Of a stretch of 64,000 nucleotides of DNA, positions 45,501-59,500 are shown piece after piece. Source of the DNA: Dimorphilus gyrociliatus (taxonomy: Eukaryota > Annelida > Polychaeta > Dinophilidae); assembly GCA_904063045.1 (NCBI GenBank), contig CAJFCJ010000028.1:434001-498000 (forward strand). Direction: 5' to 3'. The position numbers were made by a program, and so were the translations under genes. The notes under the pieces were generated by a model. It saw only the letters and a program-made list of their open reading frames with translations, searched no databases and was not told the DNA's origin. The first letter of the stretch is position 1; each line of letters starts with the position of its first letter.

Positions 45501-47685
45501 ATGCTCTCGACAAATTTGAAGATTTAACAGACCTTGGCTGTCATTTAGCAGAATTACCTGTACCACCCCACTGTGGTAAAATGGTTTTAATGTCGACTAT
45601 TCTAAAATGTTTGGATCCAATACTCACAATTGCTTCATTTTTGTCTTACAAGGAACCTTGTTAGTAGCGTGTTAATTTTATGTATTGATTACTTTTTATT
45701 CAAATATCTATGCAATTAGTTGTTCTACCAACGAGCGGTGAAGGAAAAAGAAAATTATCTAGTATAAAGGAAAAATTTGCCAAAGACTCTTTTAGTGATC
45801 ACATTGCTTATCTTGAATTTTATCAGGTAGAATATTTCACTTTATATTTACCGCTCAATTCTGAGAATAAGCTTCATTCATTCACTAAAGGGTTATATGA
45901 ATGCAAAAGAAAATCGTCAAGAGAGAATATTTTGTTACCAAAACTGCTTCTCCTACGCTGTTATGCAAATCGTAGAAGGAACAAGAGATCACTTAAAACG
46001 TCATCTAACCGCAATTGGATTTTTAGGACCTGAGGCCGATATGAATGAGATGAATGTAAATTCTGATAAATGGCCCGTTGTAAGAGCAGTATTGGTGTCT
46101 GCACTCTTCCCGAAATTAGCTGTTGTTGATAGAACTAATGGAACAATTTCAACACGGTATGTTTGATAAAGTTTTATTTTAAGTCGATAACATTAGAAAT
46201 TTTTGCTTATGAAAAGGTTGGAGAAGCGAGTGAGGTGTCATCCCTCTTCTGTTTTGAACTCTGCATCTCAAGTAAATTCCAGATCACACAAAGATATTGT
46301 TAAAAGTCTACCCTACAACTGGTTAATTTTTGATGAAATGACAAGATTTAATACTTTGGCTTTGATAAAAGGCTGTTCGGTAGTTACTTCATTTTCTGTT
46401 GCTATTATGGCTGGACCAAGTCGTCTTTTGCCTCATCAATATCACTTTGAGGCTGATCCTGAGCAAGAGTCGGATGACGAGGAGGAATGTTCTAATGATG
46501 AAGAAAAGAGAAATAATTGGAAACCTCTGAGTAACTTTAGGTTTTCAATTGATGACTGGTTAAATTTGTATTTGGACAATGGGGTAAGAATATTAAGCTA
46601 AGAAATATTTGTTATGAAACATACTCTTTACAGAATGCGTCCTTAATTGTTAACGTGAGACAAAAACTACATGCATTAATTGTAAGAAAACTTAAAACCT
46701 GTGGAAAATCTTCTCTCCATGGAGATGATGTAAGCATCAGCTATCTGTCTAATAATAACTCGTTTAATTAATATTTTGTAATACAAAAATAGATCGTTGT
46801 TCAAACAATTGTTCAAGCACTTTGCTCAGAAGATCAAGCTGCCTTGAATATGTCAAATTTTCAATCAAGAATGAAGTTATTACCACCTGGTAGAAAATCA
46901 AACTTTAGATCAGATAGAAATGAAAGCTCATCTAGTTCGGAAGAGAGAAACAGTTCCACACCAGGAATAGGGGGCAGCTCTAGTAGAAGCTCAATTTCAA
47001 GTAGTCCTTGCTTAACGCCTGATATGGCCACCATCGGACAATCCGTTAGATATTTTGTTTTAAAGCCTGCAGATGGACAAGTGATTGATGCTTCAATAGT
47101 TACGGGATTTTGGTCTGCATCCCATGGCACTAAAAGGGTTTTAGATAATGCCTATAAAGTGAGATAATTTTATATTATACAATTGTGGCTTTAGTAATAA
47201 TATACTTAATATCACTCAATTTAGAGCACTGGCTCGGTGATTCTCTTTATTTCTGTTCAAGGAAGTGGACACTTTCAAGGTTACGCCAGAATGATTTCGA
47301 TATCCCATAATGATCAAGGAAAAACGAAATTTGGAATTGAGTGGTTGAAAAGGTAAATGTTTGGCGTAAACTATACTTTATAGAGTCACTTTATATATTT
47401 TTACTGATTCTTCTAACAGACGAGAAGTTCATTTCCACGAAGTAAACCATTTGAATAACCCATGGAACGATAATAAGAATGTAAAAATAAGCAGAGATGG
47501 TCAAGTAAGTAGTTTGTTAAATTTGTGACTTTTTTTCTACATAACTCCCTAAATATACTACACTGTCAATATAGGAAATTGAGCCCATGATTGCTAATGA
47601 GCTAATAGAAGTAATTGAAAGAGGAAATGAGAAGTCAAGATATGCTAAAGGACGAAATACAAGGAGGGGAAAGAAATTACACTAA
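42503..47685 (+). CDS. YTHDC2: YTH domain-containing 3'-5' RNA helicase YTHDC2
   Basis: DExH-box helicase that binds m6A RNA and in mammals and flies (as Bgcn relatives) controls entry into meiosis. All domains are present. R3H-like N-terminus: [20 protein letters not shown], then [17 protein letters not shown]. Helicase core: motif [17 protein letters not shown] (43260), [32 protein letters not shown] (DEVH box, 43690) and SAT motif LILMSATLN. Ankyrin repeats are inserted in the core ([40 protein letters not shown]). Then [55 protein letters not shown]2 and OB regions. The C-terminal YTH domain (47030-47620) has [27 protein letters not shown] and [13 protein letters not shown], keeping the aromatic cage tryptophans. 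Around 15 exons; about 1,300 residues. Confidence 0.95.
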
Positions 47686-48071
47686 TCAATTTGAAGGAAA
47701 AATTAGAAAGCTGACAAAAATAATAAACAAACACATAAACAAAATTCATTATTAATAGTATATTTTCATTATTCGCAAGGTTTACAAAAAGTTATCATAT
47801 CTTTCATATTTTTATGTAAAAAAAATGATGACAGTTTTGGGATAAATTTATTTTGTTCAAAACGTGAGTGCCATCCATAGAAAAAAAACACTTGTGCATT
47901 AAAGATTTTTGAAATGAGAAATTATCTATTCTTTCTATTTGTAGAGATTTCATTCTTTTGTTTAGGTTATTATATTAGTATTAATTTGAAAACAAAAATA
48001 TATATTAATATATCAAAGTCATTAAGAATAAAGTTAATTTATTATGAACGCTTCTTAATTATTGTTGTCTT
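47686..48071. other. convergent intergenic region (YTHDC2 / fucosidase)
   Basis: About 390 bases holding two 3' ends. It is AT-rich with short poly-A runs (47818-47830, 47880-47888). Open frames here lack any protein signature. Confidence 0.4.
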
Positions 48072-49445
48072 CTATTCAAGAGTATTTTCCAGCTTTAGCA
48101 CCCATGCCCAATTACATGGAATTTCGGAAGGCGAAAGGGGAGGTAGCGCAGCTATTACACCACCCTGAGGTCGACTTTTCCAAGTAAAAGGCTTTTTGCC
48201 AGTGTAACCAAGCATTGATAGTTTTAGTCGAGGTGAACCTTTAAGATCTGCCATTATGAGCTGTCCCTCTGCTGGCCATTTTAACACAAAAGCGTAGACG
48301 TTAGTCTTTCCATCAAGTTTTCTAGCTACATACCATAAGTCCGGATTTACTGAATCATTTTGATGTTTCCATGGAAACGTTTCATATACAGCTTCGCCGT
48401 TGACCTTCATCCAAGATCCAAATTGTCGTAATCTTTCTTCGAACACTGGTATAATTCTGCCCGATTTCGTTGGACCGACATTTATTAAAAGGTTTCCACC
48501 GCAACTAATTGTTCTGGCAAGAAGGGTCAGCATCGACTCTATTGAATGAATTTGGTCAATTGTCATTGTTCTTCTGTAGCCCCAAGAACTAGAATCAATA
48601 GGAAAGCTGTTTTCCCATTTACGTTTCTGCAATGTTCCAGGATTATACGCATCAGTGCAGTCCAAGAAACCTCCGTGCTTGCATCTGGTTTCATTTCCCC
48701 AACGATCATTTACAACAACAGTATCTCTGACAGGAGAATCATTATAGAGCCAAGCAATAAATTCTGGACTTTTCCAGTACTGAGATGAGGCTTCCCATTC
48801 ACCATCGGACCATATAACATCGGGCTTATAAGTCTTTACCAGTTCATAAAGCTCAGGTAGAGCTTTTCTATTTACGAAATCTTGAGTTCGAAATCCATTT
48901 GCTTTATCTCTCATATACAACGGATTGTACCATTCAAACATGGAATGGTATACTCCAAAATGAATTTTAGTATGTTTTCTAATGGCGTTGGCAAGTTCAC
49001 CAACCAAATCTTTCCTTGGACCAACAGCCATTGAATTCCAATTGAATGAAACGTTAGAAGGCCAATTGCAGAAGCCTTCGTGATGTTTTGAGACAAAGAC
49101 AACGTAAGAGGCCCCAGCGTCTTCAAATAGTTTAGCCCATTCAGTGGCATTGTAGAATTCAGCAGTAAAATCTCTTGCAAAATCAGCATAAGTCCAATTA
49201 GGTCGATAATTATTTTTTATAAAATTAACACAACTTGGGTTGCCCGAATTCCAACAATTCCAAAACCATTCAGAAGCAAAAGATGGTACAGAGAACACTC
49301 CCCAATGAAGAAAGATACCAATTTTTCCTTTATCAAACCACGTTGGTAGAGGTCTTTTATCCAGAGATTCCCAGTTTGCTTCATAACGTTGCCTAGCTGC
49401 AGTTAAGGCGAAAGAAGAAAGTAAAAGAAAAATTACAGCTCTCAT
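48072..49445 (-). CDS. FUCA1: alpha-L-fucosidase, GH29, secreted/lysosomal
   Basis: Removes alpha-L-fucose from glycoproteins and glycolipids. A single uninterrupted exon of 457 residues begins with a signal peptide (MRAVIFLLLSSFALTAA) and then RYEANWESLDKRPLPTWFD. Family landmarks: GIFLHWGVFSVPSFASEWFW, AGASYVVFVSKHHEGFCNW, GVYHSMFEWYNPLY, the nucleophile region KPDVIWSDGEWEASSQYW, VVVNDRWGNETRCKHGGF, SSWGYRRTMT, CGGNLLINVGPTKSGRIIP and FEERLRQFGSWMKVNGEAVY. Order and length equal the animal FUCA1/FUCA2 group. The paralogue is not resolved. It is one of only three intronless coding genes in the window and by far the longest. It converges with YTHDC2, and its start is 540 bases downstream of the MCM4 stop on the same strand. 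Confidence 0.93.
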   Translation of the reverse strand: MRAVIFLLLSSFALTAARQRYEANWESLDKRPLPTWFDKGKIGIFLHWGVFSVPSFASEWFWNCWNSGNPSCVNFIKNNYRPNWTYADFARDFTAEFYNATEWAKLFEDAGASYVVFVSKHHEGFCNWPSNVSFNWNSMAVGPRKDLVGELANAIRKHTKIHFGVYHSMFEWYNPLYMRDKANGFRTQDFVNRKALPELYELVKTYKPDVIWSDGEWEASSQYWKSPEFIAWLYNDSPVRDTVVVNDRWGNETRCKHGGFLDCTDAYNPGTLQKRKWENSFPIDSSSWGYRRTMTIDQIHSIESMLTLLARTISCGGNLLINVGPTKSGRIIPVFEERLRQFGSWMKVNGEAVYETFPWKHQNDSVNPDLWYVARKLDGKTNVYAFVLKWPAEGQLIMADLKGSPRLKLSMLGYTGKKPFTWKSRPQGGVIAALPPLSPSEIPCNWAWVLKLENTLE

Positions 49446-49984
49446 AATTTGCTTCTCTTAGAATAAGAACAAGTATTGTAATTGTTTATATTTAGCTATG
49501 TACTGTAAATAATGATTAACTCAATATATTTATAGAGTATGTTTATGGGCGTCTGCTGCTATCATGAAATATACCTGTAAATGATGATAAGAACTGTGAA
49601 AGTTAGATTAGCAATGTCTATGTATATCAAAACTAGAACAAATCAATATGATATATCTAAGAATTATTAGATAATACAGTAAACAAGTAAGTTATTCATT
49701 GTTTTTATTTCTTTATTATTATAGTACAAAGTGTAAATATAGGAAATAAAAAAGAAAATTGTTTTTTACGAGATAAATGCAAAGTTTGAACACTTTCTTA
49801 GGGATCTACACTTATACATATACGAAATAGCATATATTTAAATGTATATTAATAAAGATATAGAAATGATAGCCGTCTTTTTTGGAGGTTTTCAAAAAAT
49901 GGTTATAACTAAAGTCCTAATAGAAAGTACTAAAACTAAAACAGACAGTTTATCATAAGTAGGATTTGGTGATATTTTCTGTCT
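49446..49984. other. intergenic region between MCM4 and fucosidase
   Basis: A tandem spacer of 540 bases on the minus strand: the MCM4 3' UTR and the fucosidase promoter. AT-rich; nothing recognised. Confidence 0.4.
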
Positions 49985-53469
<3,485 letters not shown>

Positions 53470-54594
53470 GCTAAAGTTGAGCGATAAATTAAATAGTTAA
53501 TTTTATTTAATCTCAAAACGAAATCAGACGCTTTTGTACTTCTATATATATAATGATTATAGAAACTTGGATTAGTCTTACCTTTTAATAATTCAAACTA
53601 CTAAATTTCAAGAAAACTCAGCAATTACACTAATCAGCAGACGCGCTGGTTTCCCGCGTTTCAGTGGTCAAGGTCAATCACGTGATAAAAGGTTTCGTAT
53701 AATATATTTAAGAATTAAATAAGTGTATCCTTTTATTAGAAAAAAATCATTGTATATAAAGTATAAAAAATTTTATTTTAATAAGTAAGTCTAGATGTTT
53801 TTCAAGCAAACTGTTGCAAGTCATGTATCGTAAATGTAATTTTTTTCTAAGAGTCGAAGTCATTCTACCCAGAAGCATGCTACACTCGAAAAATTCGTTT
53901 GTACTAAGCGATAAAGAAAATTTTTTCTTCAGGTAATCAAAGTCTTTTCATTAACTAAAGAATCTTGAAATTGAATTTATGAGTCTTTTTTTTTAAAAGT
54001 GATTATAACTTTTCATTTTATATTCAAGATAAAATTTTTATGTCACGTTTGTTGAAAGTAAAATTACATCTGTGACTAATATTTTTTTATTAATATATAT
54101 ATAGTATGTCAAGGTTTCTTATTTAATATTGAAAATATTGAAAACTGTTACAACTACAACTTCCGGTTTCAGTTAATTATTGCGTGGTTGGTTCTTTATT
54201 CTGATTGAGAGGGAAACCGTCTCTTTTTCCAAATTCTGAATGCCTATTTTCTTCAGTTGAAGGTAACCAAAGCCCACCTCACGATTATTATTACGTTTAT
54301 ATCTGTGTCTAAGGATCATACATCGCTGGCATTCTAATCGTGACTATGTGTCATCAGAAAAATTTTGTCTGTTGAGATCTTACACGGTCATTGCTCTGAT
54401 TTCAATACTGTTTCATTCACTGTTCGTTAAAGGGAGCATACCATCTTCCTGGAATGACTGTAAGTGAGTGCTGTATGAAGATATTTGGAATTTAGTACTC
54501 CCCTTATCAAATTCTCACATGATCTAAATAATTCTTCGTGTAAGCTGAACCATGTTATAGCAATTCGTCATATTAAAAGTTATTGTACAAAAGA
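53470..54594. other. divergent intergenic region (MCM4 / GT31 gene)
   Basis: About 1.1 kb. The MCM4-proximal 250 bases hold its promoter motifs. 53700-54160 is AT-rich and featureless. 54170-54590 is less AT-rich and may contain 5' UTR exons of the glycosyltransferase (a possible donor GACTGTAAGTGAG at 54456), but I see no coding frame with a recognisable product. Confidence 0.4.
53650..53657. promoter_or_regulatory. E2F-like site in the MCM4 promoter
   Basis: TTTCCCGC, a perfect TTTSSCGC E2F core, lies 181 bases upstream of the MCM4 ATG in a locally GC-rich stretch (GCTGGTTTCCCGCGTTTCAG). CACGTG follows at 53679-53684. MCM genes are classic E2F targets in animals, so the position and target agree. 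Confidence 0.55.
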
Positions 54595-55714
54595 ATGCAC
54601 TTCATGAAAATTAAACGCCGTCGGAGCTGCTGTCGTCCTCTTGGTGTTTCATGTTTACTTTGTTCTATATTGATTTTCGAAGTCATTGATTATTTAGCGT
54701 GGGGATATACAACCTTCTGGATAGCCGAACCACTATACAAATTCAATTGGCCATTAGATGTAGATCTCGTTGATGTTGTAAATAATGTTTTGGAAAAAAA
54801 TGATCCTGATGTGGAGATCCTAAACAGATACGATGACCTAGGTCTCAAAGCATCTCCGGAAAAGTGCTCTTCTGACATTGACCTTCTTTTTGTTGTGAAG
54901 TCGGCATTTAATAACGAAGATCGTAGGCAAGTTATAAGAAGTACTTGGGGTAGTTCTAAATTTTCGGGATCGTATAATTTAAATATTAAGACAATATTTA
55001 TCGTTGCATCTTCCGACAATGAAGTGCACAACAGGAAAGTCCTACATGAGTCATCAATTCACAAAGACATAGTATTATTTTCATTTAAGGATCGTTATTG
55101 GAACAACATATATAAAGTTTTTGGTGAATATGAGTGGGTTGCGGCTAATTGCAGTGAAACCAAGCATACTTTTTTTGCTGATGACGATTGCTTTGTTTGC
55201 AGTTTGGCTTTGTTTGACTATATACAAAAGTCATCACGATATAATTTTAATCATTTATCTATTGGATATTTAAGAGAAAGAAATCCTTGCAATAGAAAGG
55301 CTTTATCAGCGTGGCAGGTTACACTAAGGGAGTATCCCTTTCAGCACTATCCTCCGTACTTTACTGGTAAGTAAATTATCTATTTAATACTATAAATAGC
55401 CTAATATATATAATTAGATATTGTGAATTATTGCTATTATCTTAGGAGGATCGTATATTTTTTCAACAAAGTACGTTGTTCGCCTAGCAATTGGTATGAG
55501 ATATACAAAGTTCTTCCGCGTAGATGATGCTTATATTGGAATAGTGGCTCACAAACTGAGAGTGCCATTAAAGCATAGCAATCGGTTCATCTTCTACTCT
55601 AGAAGCTATGATCCTCGGGTGTTAAGGACTATGATAGCGAGTCATCAGTTTGCTGACCCGTCTGATGTAAGAGAAGTCTGGAATATCTGCTTAAATGAGC
55701 ATAAGAAGAAATAA
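54595..55714 (+). CDS. beta-1,3-glycosyltransferase, GT31 family (B3GALT type)
   Basis: Golgi type II enzyme transferring galactose, GlcNAc or GalNAc in beta-1,3 linkage; the exact sugar cannot be read. Two exons, 54595-55366 and 55446-55714, join in phase to 346 residues. A short basic N-terminus precedes the membrane helix (GVSCLLCSILIFEVIDYLAW). Family motifs: SDIDLLFVVKSAFNNEDRRQ, then VIRSTWGSS, SSIHKDIVLFSFKDRYWNN, TFFADDDCFVCSLALFDYI with the DxD-type DDD, FQHYPPYFTGGSYIFST and the last conserved acidic motif as RVDDAYIGIVAHKL, where vertebrate enzymes usually have EDVYVG. It is divergent from MCM4 and convergent with ETFRF1 (281 bases). The start at 54595 is the first ATG of the frame. 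Confidence 0.88.
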
Positions 55715-55995
55715 GTGGACAATTGGTCAATTTTTCTGATTTGTTTTTAAATCACGCTTTTCATGATGCCCAGCTTATGATATTATAATTTATAGTTAAA
55801 TTTATCTTCACTCAGTATTCTCTTTTAGTGAAAATTTAAAGTCGCTGCTCAGTGTCAAAACTATATATCTCGAGTTAACTGTATATTTTTCTTTATTGAG
55901 TTAAGAAATGTAATACTCTAGTTAAATGCTAAGAATAAAGCAAAATTTTGACTGTATACACATTATCGATATCATGTATGCTTATGAATAACGGT

Positions 55996-56316
55996 TTATT
56001 CATCTTTATAATACCGTCTTTTTAAAGTTCTATATTTTTTTAGCATATAAAGACTTTCCAATTCTTTAATAATATAATTCCCTCTTGCAATTAGTTTCTC
56101 TATTTCAATTCCATCAGTCACATCTTTATTTTTTATAAAGGCTTTTTTCAGTCTTTCTCTAAAAAAATCACTACCCTGTGGATAATCTCGTCCAAGATAA
56201 AGTAACTGTAAGAAAAATATATCATATGAAATCAGTTTAACACCTCATTATCCAAGATACTTTTTGCATACATTTTTATATAATTGAATCACTTGAGATC
56301 GATATTTGCCAGTCAT
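55996..56316 (-). CDS. ETFRF1: electron transfer flavoprotein regulatory factor 1 (LYRM5)
   Basis: Small mitochondrial LYR-family protein that removes FAD from the electron transfer flavoprotein and so damps fatty-acid and amino-acid oxidation. Two exons, 56316-56272 and 56205-55996, join in phase 0 to 84 residues (human is about 90). The product reads [15 protein letters not shown], then [60 protein letters not shown]. The core [13 protein letters not shown] is identical to human LYRM5. The LYR tripeptide is LYK, as in the human protein. The first exon is too short to be seen as an open frame by itself. The start is 205 bases from the DNAI7 start on the other strand. Confidence 0.93.
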
Positions 56317-56521
56317 TTGAGCTGCTACAGCTGATGATTAGTTCATAAAAAGGATAGTAGAGTTTTCAATATTATTAAGCAGACATGAAAACAAAGTCTA
56401 TACAGGATACGGAAGTTATCAAGAAGCCATAACAGCTGTCTGCTTGATCGTTGCTTAGTTACGATTCTTTGATAAGTTCAATATAGTTTTCCAGCTATTT
56501 TTTTGAGAACAACAAACAAGT
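56317..56521. promoter_or_regulatory. bidirectional promoter of ETFRF1 and DNAI7
   Basis: Only 205 bases separate the two start codons, so both genes must share this stretch. It is less AT-rich than most spacers here. It contains the X-box-like motif at 56450-56462 and the E-box-like CAGCTG at 56326 and 56433. No TATA box is evident. Confidence 0.7.
56450..56462 (+). promoter_or_regulatory. X-box (RFX)-like motif upstream of DNAI7
   Basis: GTTGCTTAGTTAC, whose other strand reads GTAACTAAGCAAC. The half-site AGCAAC fits RGYAAC fully and GTAACT fits GTNRCC except the last base, with a one-base spacer. It lies 59 bases before the DNAI7 ATG, a usual distance for RFX sites in cilia genes. Confidence 0.45.
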
Positions 56522-59500
56522 ATGGTAGGGAATTTTTTCCAAAAGTTATTATCTTCACACTTCAAAATGAACAACAAGTTCATTATTGATTTAACTTATA
56601 CGTATTAGGTGTATATTTAAATAAATGTTCTGATTTTTGTTATGTTCCTTAAATCTGTATTATCACCAAGGCTGAATCGTCTAGAAGTTCAGAGGCAAGT
56701 TCAAGTGCACTAAATAATATGCAATGTCATGCATGAAACAGCATTCCATAGATAGCAACGAGCTAAATTTATAATCTTAGAAATAGATTTAACAACATGT
56801 ATTATCTAATTTAAAGAGAGTTGTTTTTGAAAATTTAGCCTAAAGGCGGCAAGAAACTTTCTAAAGCCGAAAAAGAAAAACTAAAGAAGGAAGAAGCTGA
56901 AAGAAAAGCTAAAGAAGAAGGTTTGAAGACTACTAATTAGATTTGAAGAAGGAACAATATCAATTGTACTTTCTTTTCTTTCTAGAGGAACAAAAACTTC
57001 TGGCTGAAAAGGAAGAGGCAGAAAGAAAAGAACGGGAAGCTTTGGAAGCTATTGAAAGAAAAAAGGAAGAGAACGAGGTAAAGTCTATATATATATATAT
57101 TTATAATTATTTAGTCATTATAACAACAAAAGAGAAACTTTTTCTCTTTTCCAATTTTGAGACTAAATAACAAAATTATTAGGAAAGAAAAAGAAGAAAA
57201 TGGCAATTGGAGGAATTAGCAGAAGTTTGGGACAGAAATGTTCAAAATCTAGAAGAATTTGCAAGAATAGCTAGGTCAAAAGCAAAATGGCAAAGATATA
57301 TGTCCTGTGAATGGCCCGACCCAACTTTATTACCCGAGATCAACACTTACATAAATCTTTGGAGAGAGGATAAATCATCAAGCAATATTGATACAGTGTT
57401 AGCAGATAACAAAAAATGTTTAAATGTATGTTATCTATAAATACAACCATTTTTTTTCTTTAATGATTACGTTCTCAACAGTTAATTGAAGAATTACACA
57501 CTATTTTAAGAGTTACACCAGAAAACGAGATTATAGAAGAGCAAAAGGAGCAATATAATCAGACTATCGTTGAATTAGAAGAGATATTAATGGAAAAACT
57601 AGAAAAAGCAACATACAACGTATTCCTAGAATCTTATAAGTTTATTGATTCCTCTTCGTTGAATCTCGAGAGAGTTATTGAAAATAATAATTTAACGCTT
57701 GCTTGCTGGGGGAATTTAGCTAAGAATGCAAGGTATAATTAATAATCTTCTTTTATTATTAAGTTTTCATTGAAATTTAAAACAATCTTTTAGGATAAAA
57801 TCTTATAATTTCGAAGAAATTGGATTTCAATTTGATATTCCTAAATTGAAATTGGATGATAATGCAGATTGGGGAATAAGAATTCTAGTAACAAATTACG
57901 ATCATTACTCCCATCACTGTAAAACTTTTTATCCAAGAATTAAACCGAAAGCTGAACGTAAATTATTCATTCACGCTTTATAATAGACTATTTTTATTTA
58001 CATTAATTCTATAGCGACGATAATTGAAGAAGAAGAAAAGAAGGAAGATGAATCGGATGAGAAGGAGGAAGGTGAGGCGAAAGCAGATGACGAAAATGAA
58101 CAAAAAGTTGATAGGGAGGAAACTTTGGTAAATTGATTTTAATATTCATTTTATTGTATTATAACAATATGTAATACAATAATAAATTATCTCGCCAAGG
58201 ATTTGGATCAAGCATTAAAAGATTTAGAATCGGGAGAAGGTGAGAATAAAGATGAAGAAAAGGAGGAGGAAGAGGAAAAAGACAAAGAAGACGATATGGA
58301 AGAAGAGCCATTACAAATTCCCACCCCTGATATTCCTGATTTCGAAGAATTTGACGGTGCCGAAGACGTTATAGATTTGAGAGCTTTTCAAATTCTTGGT
58401 GGAATTTATCACTTTAATCTCTGCCAACTACCACCGCAACCAAGAGCACTGCAAAACTGTACTCTAACGAAAGGTTATAATTAATGAATTACAATTAAAT
58501 ATTTGATGAGCAAGTATTTAAATTTTAGTGTCCAATCCTGAGGAGTTGGTCTACGTACCGTATAAAGCTCATTACGAAGAGCCAAAGGAAGAGAACGGAG
58601 AAGAAAAGAAAAAGAACGGAGTAGAATTGGAAGAGCAGAAGAAAGATGAAAAACTTCCATTACTTATAACATTAACGTAATTATAATTATCACTTATCAA
58701 GAGTTTCATTTAAATTCTCACAATAATCTTAGTCCTTAAAGGTTAAGATGTAACAGTAGCAGATTGGTAGCTATATTTATTCCGTATAAGGAATAGTTAA
58801 GGAAATTTATATATTTTATTAGATATATAAAGACTATTGCTAATTTACATAATAAGAACTCTGCTCTTCGTTTCCTTTTAAGTTTACCGAAGAACGTCTA
58901 TTTCTGCGAAGAACCTCAAGTTGCTAGATGGAATGAAAAAGATAAAGAATGGTCCGTTGATGGTTTTTACGAGCATAATTTCGAAGAAGGTAACAAATAT
59001 TCGAATCTAATGAATATTGAATTGTTAAAAACTTTCTATCTTTCATTAATAGAGGAGAGAAGATTAACTTTTAAGAGTTTGTCATTTGGTACTTTCTCAT
59101 TAGTTCAGGATGCTCATATAAATATGCCATTTCAAACTTGGGAAATTAGGCCAAGAGATGTTAATCACGTTCTCATAACTGTTATAGCAGCTATTATAGA
59201 AGTAGAAATTGAAGTAAAGAACGACTGTTGCGCATTAATAGCACCCTCCGATAAAGAGGAGCTTCAAGAATTAATAGGAAAATTCCTACCAGTTGATCAA
59301 TTTATAACGGTAAATTATTTAACAGATTAACGAGAATTTAAAATATTAATATATCAATAGAGAATGAAGGCAGCCGGTTTAAATCTTTTCCCAGAGAGCG
59401 ATTCATATAAGTATGTAAGCGTACCAGATAAGGTTAGTAACTATTTCTTTTTAAGTTTTTAATAGGAAAATATTAAATACAACCTATATACCTTATTACT

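Noticed and set aside
48072..49445. Bacterial origin of the fucosidase by horizontal transfer
   Set aside because: Signal peptide, length and all motifs are of the animal FUCA type, and codon use resembles the neighbours; only the lack of introns is unusual.
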